Shown here in pieces: positions 16,109 to 22,664 of a stretch of DNA of 22,664 bases; position 1 is the first letter of the stretch; each line of letters opens with the position of its first letter. The notes beneath the pieces were generated by a model. It was not told where the DNA came from. It was given only the letters and a program-made list of their open reading frames with translations, and did not search any database. The stretch comes from a virus. Location: positions 1-22,664 of IMG/VR virus record IMGVR_UViG_3300020436_000100; one strand, written 5' to 3'. The position numbers and the translations under genes were made by a program.

Positions 16109-17511
16109 TGGCAGAAGCATTTAAAGAATTTGTAAATAAGGCACTTAGTGGATCAGATTTAGCTTCTGATAATCAAACTATTACTTTATTTACAAATGAG
16201 AGTAACAAGCAAGCAATTGTAAGAGGAATTGATGTAGCTTTAGATTCTAAAATTACAAAAGATAAAGCAAAATTTTTTATTGGAAATCAACCTGTCATGG
16301 AGACTTTTGAAAGTGCATCTGGCTCTTTATTAGTAGACTCAGGACAATCTTTAACAGTAAAATTAAACAAAGCAATTGCAAGTCAAACTGTTACAGTTTT
16401 ACCATTATCTCATCAAGGGTACGATAGTAGTGATAATACTTCGTATACTTACACAGAGTATAATTACACAATAGCAGATGCAAATGCAGACTTTAATCCC
16501 GTAGGAGTTATCCCAGGTTTTGTGAAAGGTACGGCATACAACCCAACAGGATTTGGCAGCAGCTCTCTTGGTACCTCTCACCATGGGCAACTATGGAGAG
16601 CTGATGATGGACACTATTGGGGTTGGTTTATGGATGACAACTCTACATCTAGAATTGTTTATAGTAGCGATGGAAGCTCTTTCAGTAATGTTGATACTAC
16701 TAGCTATTCTGGCCCCGCTATAGATTTTCATAATAAAAGAATATATAGGAAGTCGAGCAGTACTCTTTCATATTGGGATATGACAACAACAAGTAGTAGT
16801 AGTACTAATGTAAGTGGTAATATGCATAGCACGAATACGACTTATCAAACAGGAGCGATTTTGCCTAATGTAGAGGCTGGTGGTGATGTTTATTATTTTC
16901 ATAACTATAGCGGGTCAAGCCACTATGGTTATGTTAAAAAAGTAGGACAATCAGGAAATACCAATTCATATTTTGGAAGTTATAATGCTAATTTGAGTAG
17001 TGGCCCTAAAATAGTTGCTGCATATAACTCAGCTGAAGAAAAAGTTTATAATTTTCAAGTTAGAACAAGGGATTGGACGGGATCAGCCATAGGAATTCTT
17101 TTCGTGGTACCAATAGGTCTCATTAATAATCTTACTGGCGATGGTCAGATTAGCGGACAAGATGTAGGTGGTACGAATACCTCCCTTTATACAAAAATTC
17201 ATCATAATGCAAATATTGCTAATGTTTTAGGAAGCAACGTTCACAGTGTAAGTAGCTCGTGGGATTTTAAACATTTAGGTGGGCCTTATGTAAGTTTTCC
17301 TATCAATAGTAGTCAAGTGCGAATAGCAAAATGTGAAAATAATCAGTTAACCTTGGTAGAGGATGTTAATATACCTTTTGCGCACTCAAATAGAAATTCC
17401 GCAAATTCATCATTCTTAGTAGGTCGAGGGCCTATTACTGAAACAACTTATACTGCTGCAGATATTGATATCACTTCACAAGTAAGAGTAACAGGAGTAG
17501 AACTTTCATGA
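16108..17511 (+). CDS. 467-aa tail-fibre-like protein
   Basis: Begins MAEAFKEFVNKALSGSDLAS, followed by an immunoglobulin-like beta region (NQTITLFTNESNKQAIVRGIDVALDS) and then long Tyr/Ser/Asn-rich repeats (SSDGSSFSNVDTTSY, YWDMTTTSSS). A beta-propeller-like pattern of repeated Trp/Tyr/Gly strands is suggested at about 165-420. No enzyme motif. Probably a structural part of the second fibre. GGAGCAATATA precedes the ATG. Confidence 0.65.
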   Translation: MAEAFKEFVNKALSGSDLASDNQTITLFTNESNKQAIVRGIDVALDSKITKDKAKFFIGNQPVMETFESASGSLLVDSGQSLTVKLNKAIASQTVTVLPLSHQGYDSSDNTSYTYTEYNYTIADANADFNPVGVIPGFVKGTAYNPTGFGSSSLGTSHHGQLWRADDGHYWGWFMDDNSTSRIVYSSDGSSFSNVDTTSYSGPAIDFHNKRIYRKSSSTLSYWDMTTTSSSSTNVSGNMHSTNTTYQTGAILPNVEAGGDVYYFHNYSGSSHYGYVKKVGQSGNTNSYFGSYNANLSSGPKIVAAYNSAEEKVYNFQVRTRDWTGSAIGILFVVPIGLINNLTGDGQISGQDVGGTNTSLYTKIHHNANIANVLGSNVHSVSSSWDFKHLGGPYVSFPINSSQVRIAKCENNQLTLVEDVNIPFAHSNRNSANSSFLVGRGPITETTYTAADIDITSQVRVTGVELS

Positions 17512-18077
17512 GACTTTCACCCTCCGCAGGCGTAACAGCAGAAACGGTAGCACCTTTTCTTAAGCCTTCAAGAATTTATACTATTGACTGGGATCATCCG
17601 ACAAATGACAGCAATTGGGGTATAACGAAAAATCCAGGAGTAACTGCAAGCTCAGCAACAGAGCAAGTTTTATATACTGCGCCTTCTACAGTTAAATATG
17701 CTTTTCCTCATTTTCCACATCAAAACACATATAACAATAATAATGCTGATCTTGCAAATATGTTTGCATCTAGTACTAGTACTGGATACTACTATTTCTT
17801 CAAAATTGGTGGTAGAATGATTGTAGGAAATAGTACAGAAAACTCACAAACTTGCTATTTTAACAGTAGTCATAACTCATACGGGGACAATTACGGAGGC
17901 AATACTGACGGTTTTGATATGTATGATGTAATGGTTTCTTACAATGCAGATTATACAAAACTTCTTAGAAAAAGTCACTGGATTATTCATCCCGGAGAAG
18001 ATTTTGTTCTTTTTTCAGGCTCCTCCTCAAATCCTCAAGCTGTTTATTTACAGTTTGAAATTCATGAATTTACTTAA
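17508..18077 (+). CDS. 189-aa virion/tail-fibre-associated protein
   Basis: MRLSPSAGVTAETVAPFLKP..., then YTIDWDHPTNDSNWGITKNPG, aromatic beta-rich middle (STSTGYYYFFKIGGRMIVG) and end HPGEDFVLFSGSSSNPQAVYLQFEIHEFT. Jelly-roll-like strands, no Cys pairs of note. Starts in an ATGA overlap with the preceding gene, AGGAG ten bases upstream. No family recognised; context implies a fibre component. Confidence 0.6.
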   Translation: MRLSPSAGVTAETVAPFLKPSRIYTIDWDHPTNDSNWGITKNPGVTASSATEQVLYTAPSTVKYAFPHFPHQNTYNNNNADLANMFASSTSTGYYYFFKIGGRMIVGNSTENSQTCYFNSSHNSYGDNYGGNTDGFDMYDVMVSYNADYTKLLRKSHWIIHPGEDFVLFSGSSSNPQAVYLQFEIHEFT

Positions 18078-18115
18078 TAACTTTGCATCCCGCAAGTTAA
18101 GATATGGAGAAATAA

Positions 18116-19243
18116 ATGTCTAAAATTATTGTAGATCAAATACAAAAGAACGGCGGGGATGTACTGACGCTGCCAGCTACTGATGCGACGGCAAATAATC
18201 AACCTCTTGTAGGTAGTACTACCGGTGTTCTTTCTCATTCACCTCTGTCTCTTCCCGCCGCAGATGGAGCAGCAAATAAACCTCTTACTACAGATGGGTC
18301 AGCCCAACTACAGTTCGGTGCTTTTGCTCTTCCTTCGACTGCAGGAACAGATGGTCAAGTTTTAACAAGTACAGGAACTGCCGCAGCTTGGGAAACTCAA
18401 GTTACACCAGCGGGTGGTATTCCCAATGAAAGTTTTCAAAACGCACAGGATAAGTTTGTAGGTACAATGGTAACAACCAGCGCTAGGTCACATGGCTATA
18501 ATACTGGACAATGGCAGACAAGTGGTCCAAATAGTACTTATCAAAGTCATAATGCTTTTAGTTCCCATGCTGAAGAAACTTGGAATATGCTTTTAGGAGA
18601 TGGTTATCCAAACTCAGCCGGTTCAAATTCTATGTATGTAAATTCTCATGGATATGACAGCTATAGAGAACTTCAATATGCCTACGGAAATCGAGTTGGT
18701 CATTATTACAAAGATTACTATCATCAGCAAAATAATACAAGCTATTCTGGTATTTCATTTAGAGCAATGCCCATAAGAAATAAAGGAAGCTCAGATGTAA
18801 CTGTTTCAGTTTATGTAAGAGCATCGTCGTATAATGATAGCTATAGTGGAGCAGCTTTTGGATATTATACCCCTACTAATTCTAGTGGTACTCTCTATTC
18901 TACTGTAACTGGAGGTAGTTGGACAAATGTTTGGACTCATACAAGTAGTACCGCAGATGCTAATGCGGGCGCACAAAGCGTAACAGTTCCTGCAGGTAAA
19001 ACAGTTATAGTAGTTCTTGTAAGTGCTCACTCATACCAAACCACATATCGTTTTGTAGATACAAGTGTGTTTTACAGTTTGAATACTACTTTTAGTTCTT
19101 CCGATATAGTTTGTGATGGTCGTATGTTGTATGCATTGCAAGCCGCCCGCGCCGGCGTTGACGACAACGCAAGCTCATCTAATTCAACCGCGTATCCTTA
19201 TGTATTATATCAAGATTGCGCTAACTTATTTGGAGATAGATAA
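18116..19243 (+). CDS. 375-aa tail-fibre protein
   Basis: The first 100 residues have a fibre-stem pattern: MSKIIVDQIQKNGGDVLTLP and repeated blocks ATDATANNQPL, AADGAANKPLTTDGSAQLQFG, LPSTAGTDGQVLTSTGTAAAW. The N-terminal DQIQKNGG..LTLP is very common in cyanophage-type tail fibres. The rest is a beta-rich receptor-binding region. GGAGAAATAA before the ATG. Ends in a four-base overlap (ATAATG) with the chaperone-like gene. Confidence 0.8.
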   Translation: MSKIIVDQIQKNGGDVLTLPATDATANNQPLVGSTTGVLSHSPLSLPAADGAANKPLTTDGSAQLQFGAFALPSTAGTDGQVLTSTGTAAAWETQVTPAGGIPNESFQNAQDKFVGTMVTTSARSHGYNTGQWQTSGPNSTYQSHNAFSSHAEETWNMLLGDGYPNSAGSNSMYVNSHGYDSYRELQYAYGNRVGHYYKDYYHQQNNTSYSGISFRAMPIRNKGSSDVTVSVYVRASSYNDSYSGAAFGYYTPTNSSGTLYSTVTGGSWTNVWTHTSSTADANAGAQSVTVPAGKTVIVVLVSAHSYQTTYRFVDTSVFYSLNTTFSSSDIVCDGRMLYALQAARAGVDDNASSSNSTAYPYVLYQDCANLFGDR

Positions 19244-19620
19244 TGTCATTTACAAAATTTGATTCAGATGGATATGCTTATGAAATCTCAGCAACTGTAC
19301 AAGACCCTGAAAATTGGGTAGATACGCAATTTTCTCACTTAAATCAGTTTAGAGACTCTGATGGTAATGTTCGTGAACTTACAGCAGATGAAATAGTAGC
19401 TAGAAATAGAGCAGTACAATCAGCAGCTTGGTCTGTACAACAAAGAGACATAAGAAATACTAAACTAACAGATAGTGACTGGGTAGTAACAAAAGCTTTA
19501 GAAGCAGGGGAAGCAGTTCCTTCTGCTTGGGTAACTTATCGAACGGCTCTTCGAAACTTACCTACTCATAGTAATTGGCCTTTTCTTGAGGATTCTGACT
19601 GGCCAACAGAGCCAAGCTAA
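19243..19620 (+). CDS. Second tail-fibre assembly chaperone-like protein
   Basis: 125 aa. From about residue 68, RDIRNTKLTDSDWVVTKALEAGEAVPSAWVTYRTALRNLPTH..., it carries the same R..R...L..SDW....AL.AGE..P..W..YR.ALR.LP motif as the 14238-14759 product, here in the commoner form. The N-terminal half has few similarities. It ends the second fibre cassette. Good GGAG before the ATG. Confidence 0.8.
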   Translation: MSFTKFDSDGYAYEISATVQDPENWVDTQFSHLNQFRDSDGNVRELTADEIVARNRAVQSAAWSVQQRDIRNTKLTDSDWVVTKALEAGEAVPSAWVTYRTALRNLPTHSNWPFLEDSDWPTEPS

Positions 19621-19631
19621 GGGAGAGTGTA

Positions 19632-19808
19632 ATGCCAGGACATTATGGTGGCGGTAAAAAGCGTAAGAAGAAAAAGCGTACAAAAAAGAAAATGTCTATG
19701 AATGGAGGCTATAAGAAAGCTAAAAACGGCGGACTTACAGCAAAGCAAAAGAAACTGCCCATGGCTTTGCAGAAAGCAATTCTGCGAAAGAAGCGGCGTA
19801 AAAAGTAA
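19632..19808 (+). CDS. 58-aa Lys-rich basic protein
   Basis: MPGHYGGGKKRKKKKRTKKK then MSMNGGYKKAKNGGLTAKQKKLPMALQKAILRKKRRKK. About 24 Lys/Arg in 58 residues. Opens the chain of basic genes. GGGAGAG precedes the ATG. Likely a nucleic-acid-binding virion or nucleoid protein, by composition only. Its TAA shares a base with the next ATG (TAATG). Confidence 0.7.
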   Translation: MPGHYGGGKKRKKKKRTKKKMSMNGGYKKAKNGGLTAKQKKLPMALQKAILRKKRRKK

Positions 19809-19945
19809 TGGCTATGCGTAAAACCTACAGGGGCCGAAGGGCCCCTAAGGGTTATCACTTTATGCCCGGCGGCAAGTTGATGAAAGACTCTGCCCATAAG
19901 CACAAGAGGAAGAAACGTGGCCGTAAGAAAAAGAAAAAGTACTAA
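19808..19945 (+). CDS. 45-aa basic protein
   Basis: MAMRKTYRGRRAPKGYHFMP followed by GGKLMKDSAHKHKRKKRGRKKKKKY. The GYHFMPGGKLMKDSAH segment resembles a short motif (GYHxMPDGxxMxxSxH) common in small phage proteins. The Lys/Arg-rich tail (KRKKRGRKKKKKY) overlaps the start of the next gene in another frame. Function unknown; probably nucleic-acid binding. Confidence 0.65.
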   Translation: MAMRKTYRGRRAPKGYHFMPGGKLMKDSAHKHKRKKRGRKKKKKY

Positions 19946-20234
19946 GCGAAAAGCAGCGCCTAAAAGGAAAGCGAGGCCTTTAAGTGCTTCTACAAAAGCT
20001 ACTCTAGCTCGCAAAGCAAAGAATAGTAGATTTACTTTGGGACAGCTTACAAGAGTATATCGAAGAGGCCAAGGAGCTTTTTTGTCCTCTGGTTCAAGAT
20101 CAGGAGCATCTATGGCAGCTTGGGCCATGGGTCGAGTAAACTCCTTTATTCGAGGAGGACACTCCCAAGATAATGATATCAAGAGAGGGACTCGTGGCAA
20201 AAAGAAAACGACGAAAAAGCGTACCAAAAGATAA
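19917..20234 (+). CDS. 105-aa basic protein, DUF5824-like
   Basis: GTG-start. Basic N-terminus (MAVRKRKSTKRKAAPKRKAR), then a conserved-looking core SRFTLGQLTRVYRRGQGAFLSSGSRSGASMAAWAMGRVNSFIRGG and a Lys-rich tail. The core, with VYRRG.GA[FY].SSGSR.G.S...WAMGRVNSFIRGGH, matches DUF5824 as found in various phages and large viruses; function unknown. The GTG lies inside the preceding gene's tail-coding sequence (29-base overlap). Confidence 0.75.
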   Translation: MAVRKRKSTKRKAAPKRKARPLSASTKATLARKAKNSRFTLGQLTRVYRRGQGAFLSSGSRSGASMAAWAMGRVNSFIRGGHSQDNDIKRGTRGKKKTTKKRTKR

Positions 20235-20415
20235 AAGAACTGGTATTCCAAAAAAGTATTTGAGCGGCACTTCAGGAAGTAGAAGAGCGGAGCTTGCTAG
20301 ACTTATTAAGAGAATATCAAAACTTTATAAGGAAGGTAAAACTGTACCTCGATCCCTAATCAAACGACGAGTAGAATTAGGTAAAAAGAAAAAACGTGCC
20401 CGTAAGAAAAGTTAA
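20194..20415 (+). CDS. 73-aa basic protein, DUF5872-like
   Basis: GTG-start (GAGAGGGACTC before it): MAKRKRRKSVPKDKRTGIPK then KYLSGTSGSRRAELARLIKRISKLYKEGKTVPRSLIKRRVELGKKKKRARKKS. The VPKDK.TG.PKKYLSG..G..R.ELA..IKR.S.LYKEGK..P.SLI..R..LG pattern is that of DUF5872, a small phage protein of unknown function. A longer start (ATG 20173) is less likely. It overlaps the preceding gene by 41 bases. Confidence 0.75.
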   Translation: MAKRKRRKSVPKDKRTGIPKKYLSGTSGSRRAELARLIKRISKLYKEGKTVPRSLIKRRVELGKKKKRARKKS

Positions 20416-20560
20416 AGGAGGTTATCGCTGGGGAAAGTCTGGAAAACTTTACAAGACTAAAGCAGCAGCGGAAAGGCAGGGTAGAGCAATCTACGCTTCA
20501 GGATATAAAAATGGCTCACGCAAAAAGAGGAAAAAGTCTACTAAAAAGAGCAGGCGTTAG
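20396..20560 (+). CDS. 54-aa basic protein (RWGKSGK..KAAAERQGRAIYASG)
   Basis: GTG-start: MPVRKVKGGYRWGKSGKLYK followed by TKAAAERQGRAIYASGYKNGSRKKRKKSTKKSRR. The GGYRWG.SGK.Y.TKA.AERQGRAIYASGYK pattern is widespread in small phage proteins. It is too short for routine gene calls. The GTG lies within the last codons of the preceding gene (20-base overlap). Function unknown. Confidence 0.7.
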   Translation: MPVRKVKGGYRWGKSGKLYKTKAAAERQGRAIYASGYKNGSRKKRKKSTKKSRR

Positions 20561-20807
20561 AGGCTATAATAAGCCAAAGCGTACTCCTAGACATCCTAAA
20601 AAGTCACATATAGTTGTGGCAAAAGTTGGGCATAAAGTAAAAACTATTCGCTTTGGTCAGCAGGGTGCAAAGACTGCAGGCAAGCCTAGAAAAGGTGAAA
20701 GCCGAGCGATGAAAAGAAAGAGAGCTTCTTTCAAGGCCCGGCACCGTAAGAATATAGCTCGTGGAAAAATGAGTGCGGCTTACTGGGCAAATAAGGTGAA
20801 GTGGTAA
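20511..20807 (+). CDS. 98-aa basic protein, DUF6321-like
   Basis: MAHAKRGKSLLKRAGVRGYN... KPKRTPRHPKKSHIVVAKVGHKVKTIRFGQQGAKTAGKPRKGESRAMKRKRASFKARHRKNIARGKMSAAYWANKVKW. The K[SK]LLKRAGV.GYNKPKRTP.HP.KSHIVVAK.G.KVK.IRFG.QG..TAGKP and the MSAAYWANK[VT]KW end are the DUF6321 signature, frequent in phage genomes; function unknown. It overlaps the previous gene by 50 bases. TAATG connects it to the holin-like gene. Confidence 0.85.
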   Translation: MAHAKRGKSLLKRAGVRGYNKPKRTPRHPKKSHIVVAKVGHKVKTIRFGQQGAKTAGKPRKGESRAMKRKRASFKARHRKNIARGKMSAAYWANKVKW

Positions 20808-21145
20808 TGTCAGAACAAGAAGAAGTAGTCACAGTCGACAAATCAGTCGCTGATAGAATGGACGCAAATAAAGATGGACATATTTCCAGAGCAGAGATGG
20901 AGTTAGATCTTGAGTTTAAAAGAAAAGAATACGAAGACGCTGATGCAATGCGTGATGCGCAGCGTAATATGGCTTGGTTTGCTCTTCTTGGTATGTTGGT
21001 CTATCCCTTTGCTGTTGTTGGTGCTCAAGTGGCAGGATATGAGCATGCCGCTGACGTTCTCGGAGATATGGCTCCCACCTATTTTGTAGCTGTAGCTGGT
21101 CTTGTTGCTGCATTCTTTGGAGCCACTGCTTGGAGTAAAAAGTGA
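20807..21145 (+). CDS. Holin-like membrane protein with EF-hand
   Basis: 112 aa. N-terminal soluble part has one perfect EF-hand loop D19-A-N-K-D-G-H-I-S-R-A-E30, with ligands D19, N21, D23, H25 (backbone), S27 and E30. Then a helix and two hydrophobic segments (about 50-70 MAWFALLGMLVYPFAVVGAQ and 85-108 MAPTYFVAVAGLVAAFFGA) ending in WSKK. Two-span topology, position before DUF1353 and spanins, and small size suggest a holin or holin-like protein whose function could depend on Ca2+. That link is inference. TAATG start overlap. Confidence 0.75.
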   Translation: MSEQEEVVTVDKSVADRMDANKDGHISRAEMELDLEFKRKEYEDADAMRDAQRNMAWFALLGMLVYPFAVVGAQVAGYEHAADVLGDMAPTYFVAVAGLVAAFFGATAWSKK

Positions 21146-21702
21146 TTGCTGATCTTATAGTAACTTTCTGGCAACCAGTAGTTGTTGGAGTACTTATAAT
21201 TATTGGCTTCTTGATAAGTAAGTTTGACGGTCAAGGAGAGGATCGTGTAGGTTTTGAGTACATGGAAATGCCTGTAATGAAACCTATCAAGATTTGTACT
21301 GCTGACAAAGGATTCTGGAAAGCAATTTGGATGTGGCTAACAGGAGTTCGTCGTTGGCAACTTGCAGAAGATTTTTTCTATTTTTTAGACGGCGAAGAGT
21401 ACGTTATTGAAAAAGGTTTCGAGTTTGATGGCGCTTCTGTACCAAAGTTTCTTGCAATGTGGCTTTCTCCCACTGGAGTTCTGCTTATGGGAGGATTAGT
21501 ACATGACTATGGCTACAAGTACGGCGAACTCACAATTGCTGATAATGGAGAAGCAGTAAAAAGAAATCAAAAAGAAATGGACTTAATTTTTCGAGATATT
21601 TGTATAGAACAAAACGGATTTAAATTATTAAACTACTTAGCCTACTGGTCTTTGAGACTATTTGGCTTTGTTGCTTGGAACAGGCACAGGAAAAATGACT
21701 GA
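21142..21702 (+). CDS. DUF1353-family membrane-associated protein
   Basis: 186 aa, GTG start overlapping the previous TGA (GTGA). N-terminal membrane helix (VVVGVLIIIGFLISKF). Then the DUF1353 landmarks: FEFDGASVPKFLAMWLSPTG and GGLVHDYGYKYG, a FDGASVP..[FW].L.P.......G..HDY.Y motif, where the His-Asp pair may bind a metal. C-terminal helices include LLNYLAYWSLRLFG. DUF1353 proteins are common in phage lysis or tail neighbourhoods; activity unknown. Here the spanin neighbours argue for a lysis role. Confidence 0.8.
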   Translation: MIADLIVTFWQPVVVGVLIIIGFLISKFDGQGEDRVGFEYMEMPVMKPIKICTADKGFWKAIWMWLTGVRRWQLAEDFFYFLDGEEYVIEKGFEFDGASVPKFLAMWLSPTGVLLMGGLVHDYGYKYGELTIADNGEAVKRNQKEMDLIFRDICIEQNGFKLLNYLAYWSLRLFGFVAWNRHRKND

Positions 21703-21916
21703 ATTTTGGAGATGGCTGAAATCTTTATTTATTAAAGAGTATCAGGTTACAATATGGGTTGACCCAATGAAAAAGACAGAGTACTTTTTTCGTACAATTA
21801 GTAAAGTATCTCCAACCCATATAAAAGGAAAGCTTGCATCTGGAGAGTTATTTGAGCTTCACACGCAAGATAAATTTAACTATCAAATCGTGGAAAAAGA
21901 ACCATGTTGGGATTAA
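21695..21916 (+). CDS. 73-aa hypothetical protein
   Basis: Starts MTEFWRWLKSLFIKEYQVTI at 21695 (ribosome-binding sequence ACAGGAAAA), then WVDPMKKTEYFFRTISKVSPTHIKGKLASGELFELHTQDKFNYQIVEKE. An amphipathic N-terminal helix precedes a small beta-sheet. No catalytic motif. It overlaps DUF1353 by 8 bases and the spanin by 13, so it belongs to the lysis-type cluster; unknown function. Confidence 0.7.
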   Translation: MTEFWRWLKSLFIKEYQVTIWVDPMKKTEYFFRTISKVSPTHIKGKLASGELFELHTQDKFNYQIVEKEPCWD

Positions 21917-22326
21917 TTAAAATGCTCCCACTGTTAGCAGTTGTAGGTGCAGGAGCATACGGATACCACACGCTGGAAGTAGGAAAAAGAGAAACAACTA
22001 TTGCCCAGCTAGAAAAAAATAATGTAGTACTGAAAGAAAATTCTATGCGTTTGGAAACTGCACTTGAAACCGAGACAGCTTCCAGAGAGCAAGCAGAAAA
22101 GAATTTAAAAGTACAGCTAGAAGCTGTTGGAAAACTTACTGAAGCTAATACTGCAATGCAGGAAGAGATGGATGATTATCTATCTATATTTAAACGTCAC
22201 GATCTTACTAAGTTAGCAAGAGTGAAGCCAGGACTTATAGAACCTAGAATTAACAATGGCACAAAAAAAGTTTTTGAACAGATAGAAAAAGATAGTGAAG
22301 AGGTGGAAAATGCGGATAGCAACTAG
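21904..22326 (+). CDS. Inner-membrane spanin (i-spanin, Rz-like)
   Basis: 140 aa, MLGLIKMLPLLAVVGAGAYG: N-terminal membrane helix (about 4-21), then a long coiled coil (TTIAQLEKNNVVLKENSMRLETALETETASREQAEKNLKVQLEAVGKLTEANTAMQEEMDDYLS) and an acidic C-terminus. Type-II membrane protein with periplasmic coiled coil is the layout of Rz-type i-spanins, which with an outer-membrane lipoprotein fuse the two membranes of a Gram-negative host at lysis. The next gene begins inside its end in another frame, as usual for Rz/Rz1-type pairs. Confidence 0.75.
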   Translation: MLGLIKMLPLLAVVGAGAYGYHTLEVGKRETTIAQLEKNNVVLKENSMRLETALETETASREQAEKNLKVQLEAVGKLTEANTAMQEEMDDYLSIFKRHDLTKLARVKPGLIEPRINNGTKKVFEQIEKDSEEVENADSN

Positions 22327-22664
22327 TTTTTTAACTATACTATTTTTATCTGGTTGTTCTTTTTTACAAAATGACCCTCTACCAACCCCCGAGCCGGTCA
22401 TAAAAACTGTAACAGAATATAAAACACTGGAAATCTATCAGCCTCAGCTCCCTAGAAAAATAGATTTGCAGGATGTAGAATTTTTTGTAGTGACAGAAAA
22501 AAATCTCGAAGAGCAGATTGCTCGCATCAGTAAAATGCAGGGTGGAACATTTGTTATATTTGGAATGACTCCACAAGACTATGAAAATATGGCGTTTAAC
22601 TTACAAGAGTTACGCAGATATATACGCCAGCAGAAAGAAATAATTATTTACTATCGAGATGCAA
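22310..22664 (+). CDS. Outer-membrane spanin-like lipoprotein (partial)
   Basis: Starts at ATG 22310 with AGAGGTGG before it and runs off the window. N-terminus MRIATSFLTILFLSGCSFLQ has a signal sequence and lipobox LSGC (Cys15). Proline-rich part follows (PLPTPEPVIKTVTEYKTLEIYQPQLP), as in o-spanins. Then a larger domain VEFFVVTEKNLEEQIARISKMQGGTFVIFGMTPQDYENMAFNLQELRRYIRQQKEIIIYYRDA. Rz1 proteins are usually shorter, so this could be a fused o-spanin/extra domain or an independent lipoprotein. It implies a Gram-negative host. Confidence 0.8.
   Translation, partial: MRIATSFLTILFLSGCSFLQNDPLPTPEPVIKTVTEYKTLEIYQPQLPRKIDLQDVEFFVVTEKNLEEQIARISKMQGGTFVIFGMTPQDYENMAFNLQELRRYIRQQKEIIIYYRDA

Noticed and set aside
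19709-20251. Minus-strand 180-aa hydrophobic ORF
   Set aside because: It is the complement of the Lys-rich genes: Lys/Arg codons read backwards give Phe/Leu/Ser. No ribosome-binding site or promoter supports it.

Overview
The window looks like part of a tailed-phage (Caudoviricetes) genome, probably marine. The left part (about 1-9.5 kb) is mostly leftward and made of small, tightly overlapping accessory and early genes. The right part (about 9.5-22.7 kb) is entirely rightward and carries tail-fibre, packaging, basic-protein and lysis genes. Phage-borne alternative oxidase, Hsp20, ribosomal protein bS21 and a MazG-like pyrophosphohydrolase are typical of viruses of marine bacteria. I cannot name the host. 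A perfect parS-type palindrome suggests a host that has chromosomal ParB.

Layout. Positions 1-1891 (minus): alternative oxidase (cut by the window edge), four tiny membrane or Cys-rich proteins, Hsp20, a 21-aa protein, a secreted protein with an EF-hand-like loop, and a 46-aa membrane protein, read from a promoter at 1946-1974. Positions 2018-2820 (plus): a promoter giving an apparently leaderless HTH gene, then bS21 and MazG, ending at a bidirectional terminator near 3009-3036. Positions 3019-3793 (minus): five overlapping small genes. Positions 3893-4258 (plus): no convincing protein, but a promoter, six stem-loops and a terminator, so a candidate structured RNA. Positions 4336-7238 (minus): four short operons, each with its own sigma70-type promoter. 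They encode two paralogous HTH-like proteins, a zinc-metallopeptidase-like protein and hypotheticals.

Positions about 7245-9440 form a GC-rich island, visibly different from both flanks. It holds five overlapping leftward genes (a third HTH paralog, a membrane protein, a HAD phosphatase, a hypothetical, a 32-aa membrane peptide). These are bracketed by regulatory DNA with a long inverted repeat, repeated promoter/operator motifs, CG palindromes and a perfect 18-bp palindrome matching the bacterial centromere site parS.

Positions 9478-22664 (plus): a membrane-anchored coiled-coil protein, a cytosine-methyltransferase-like protein, two tail-fibre cassettes each ending in a similar small chaperone-like gene, a terminase-small-subunit-like gene with its own apparently leaderless promoter, six nested Lys/Arg-rich small genes, an EF-hand/holin-like membrane protein, a DUF1353 protein and an overlapping inner/outer spanin pair that runs off the window.

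The strongest leads are the parS-like site, the 3.9-4.26 kb RNA candidate, the bS21 gene beside leaderless transcripts, the three HTH paralogs placed one per operon, and the chain of overprinted basic genes. All functional calls come from reading the sequence by eye. No database search was run.
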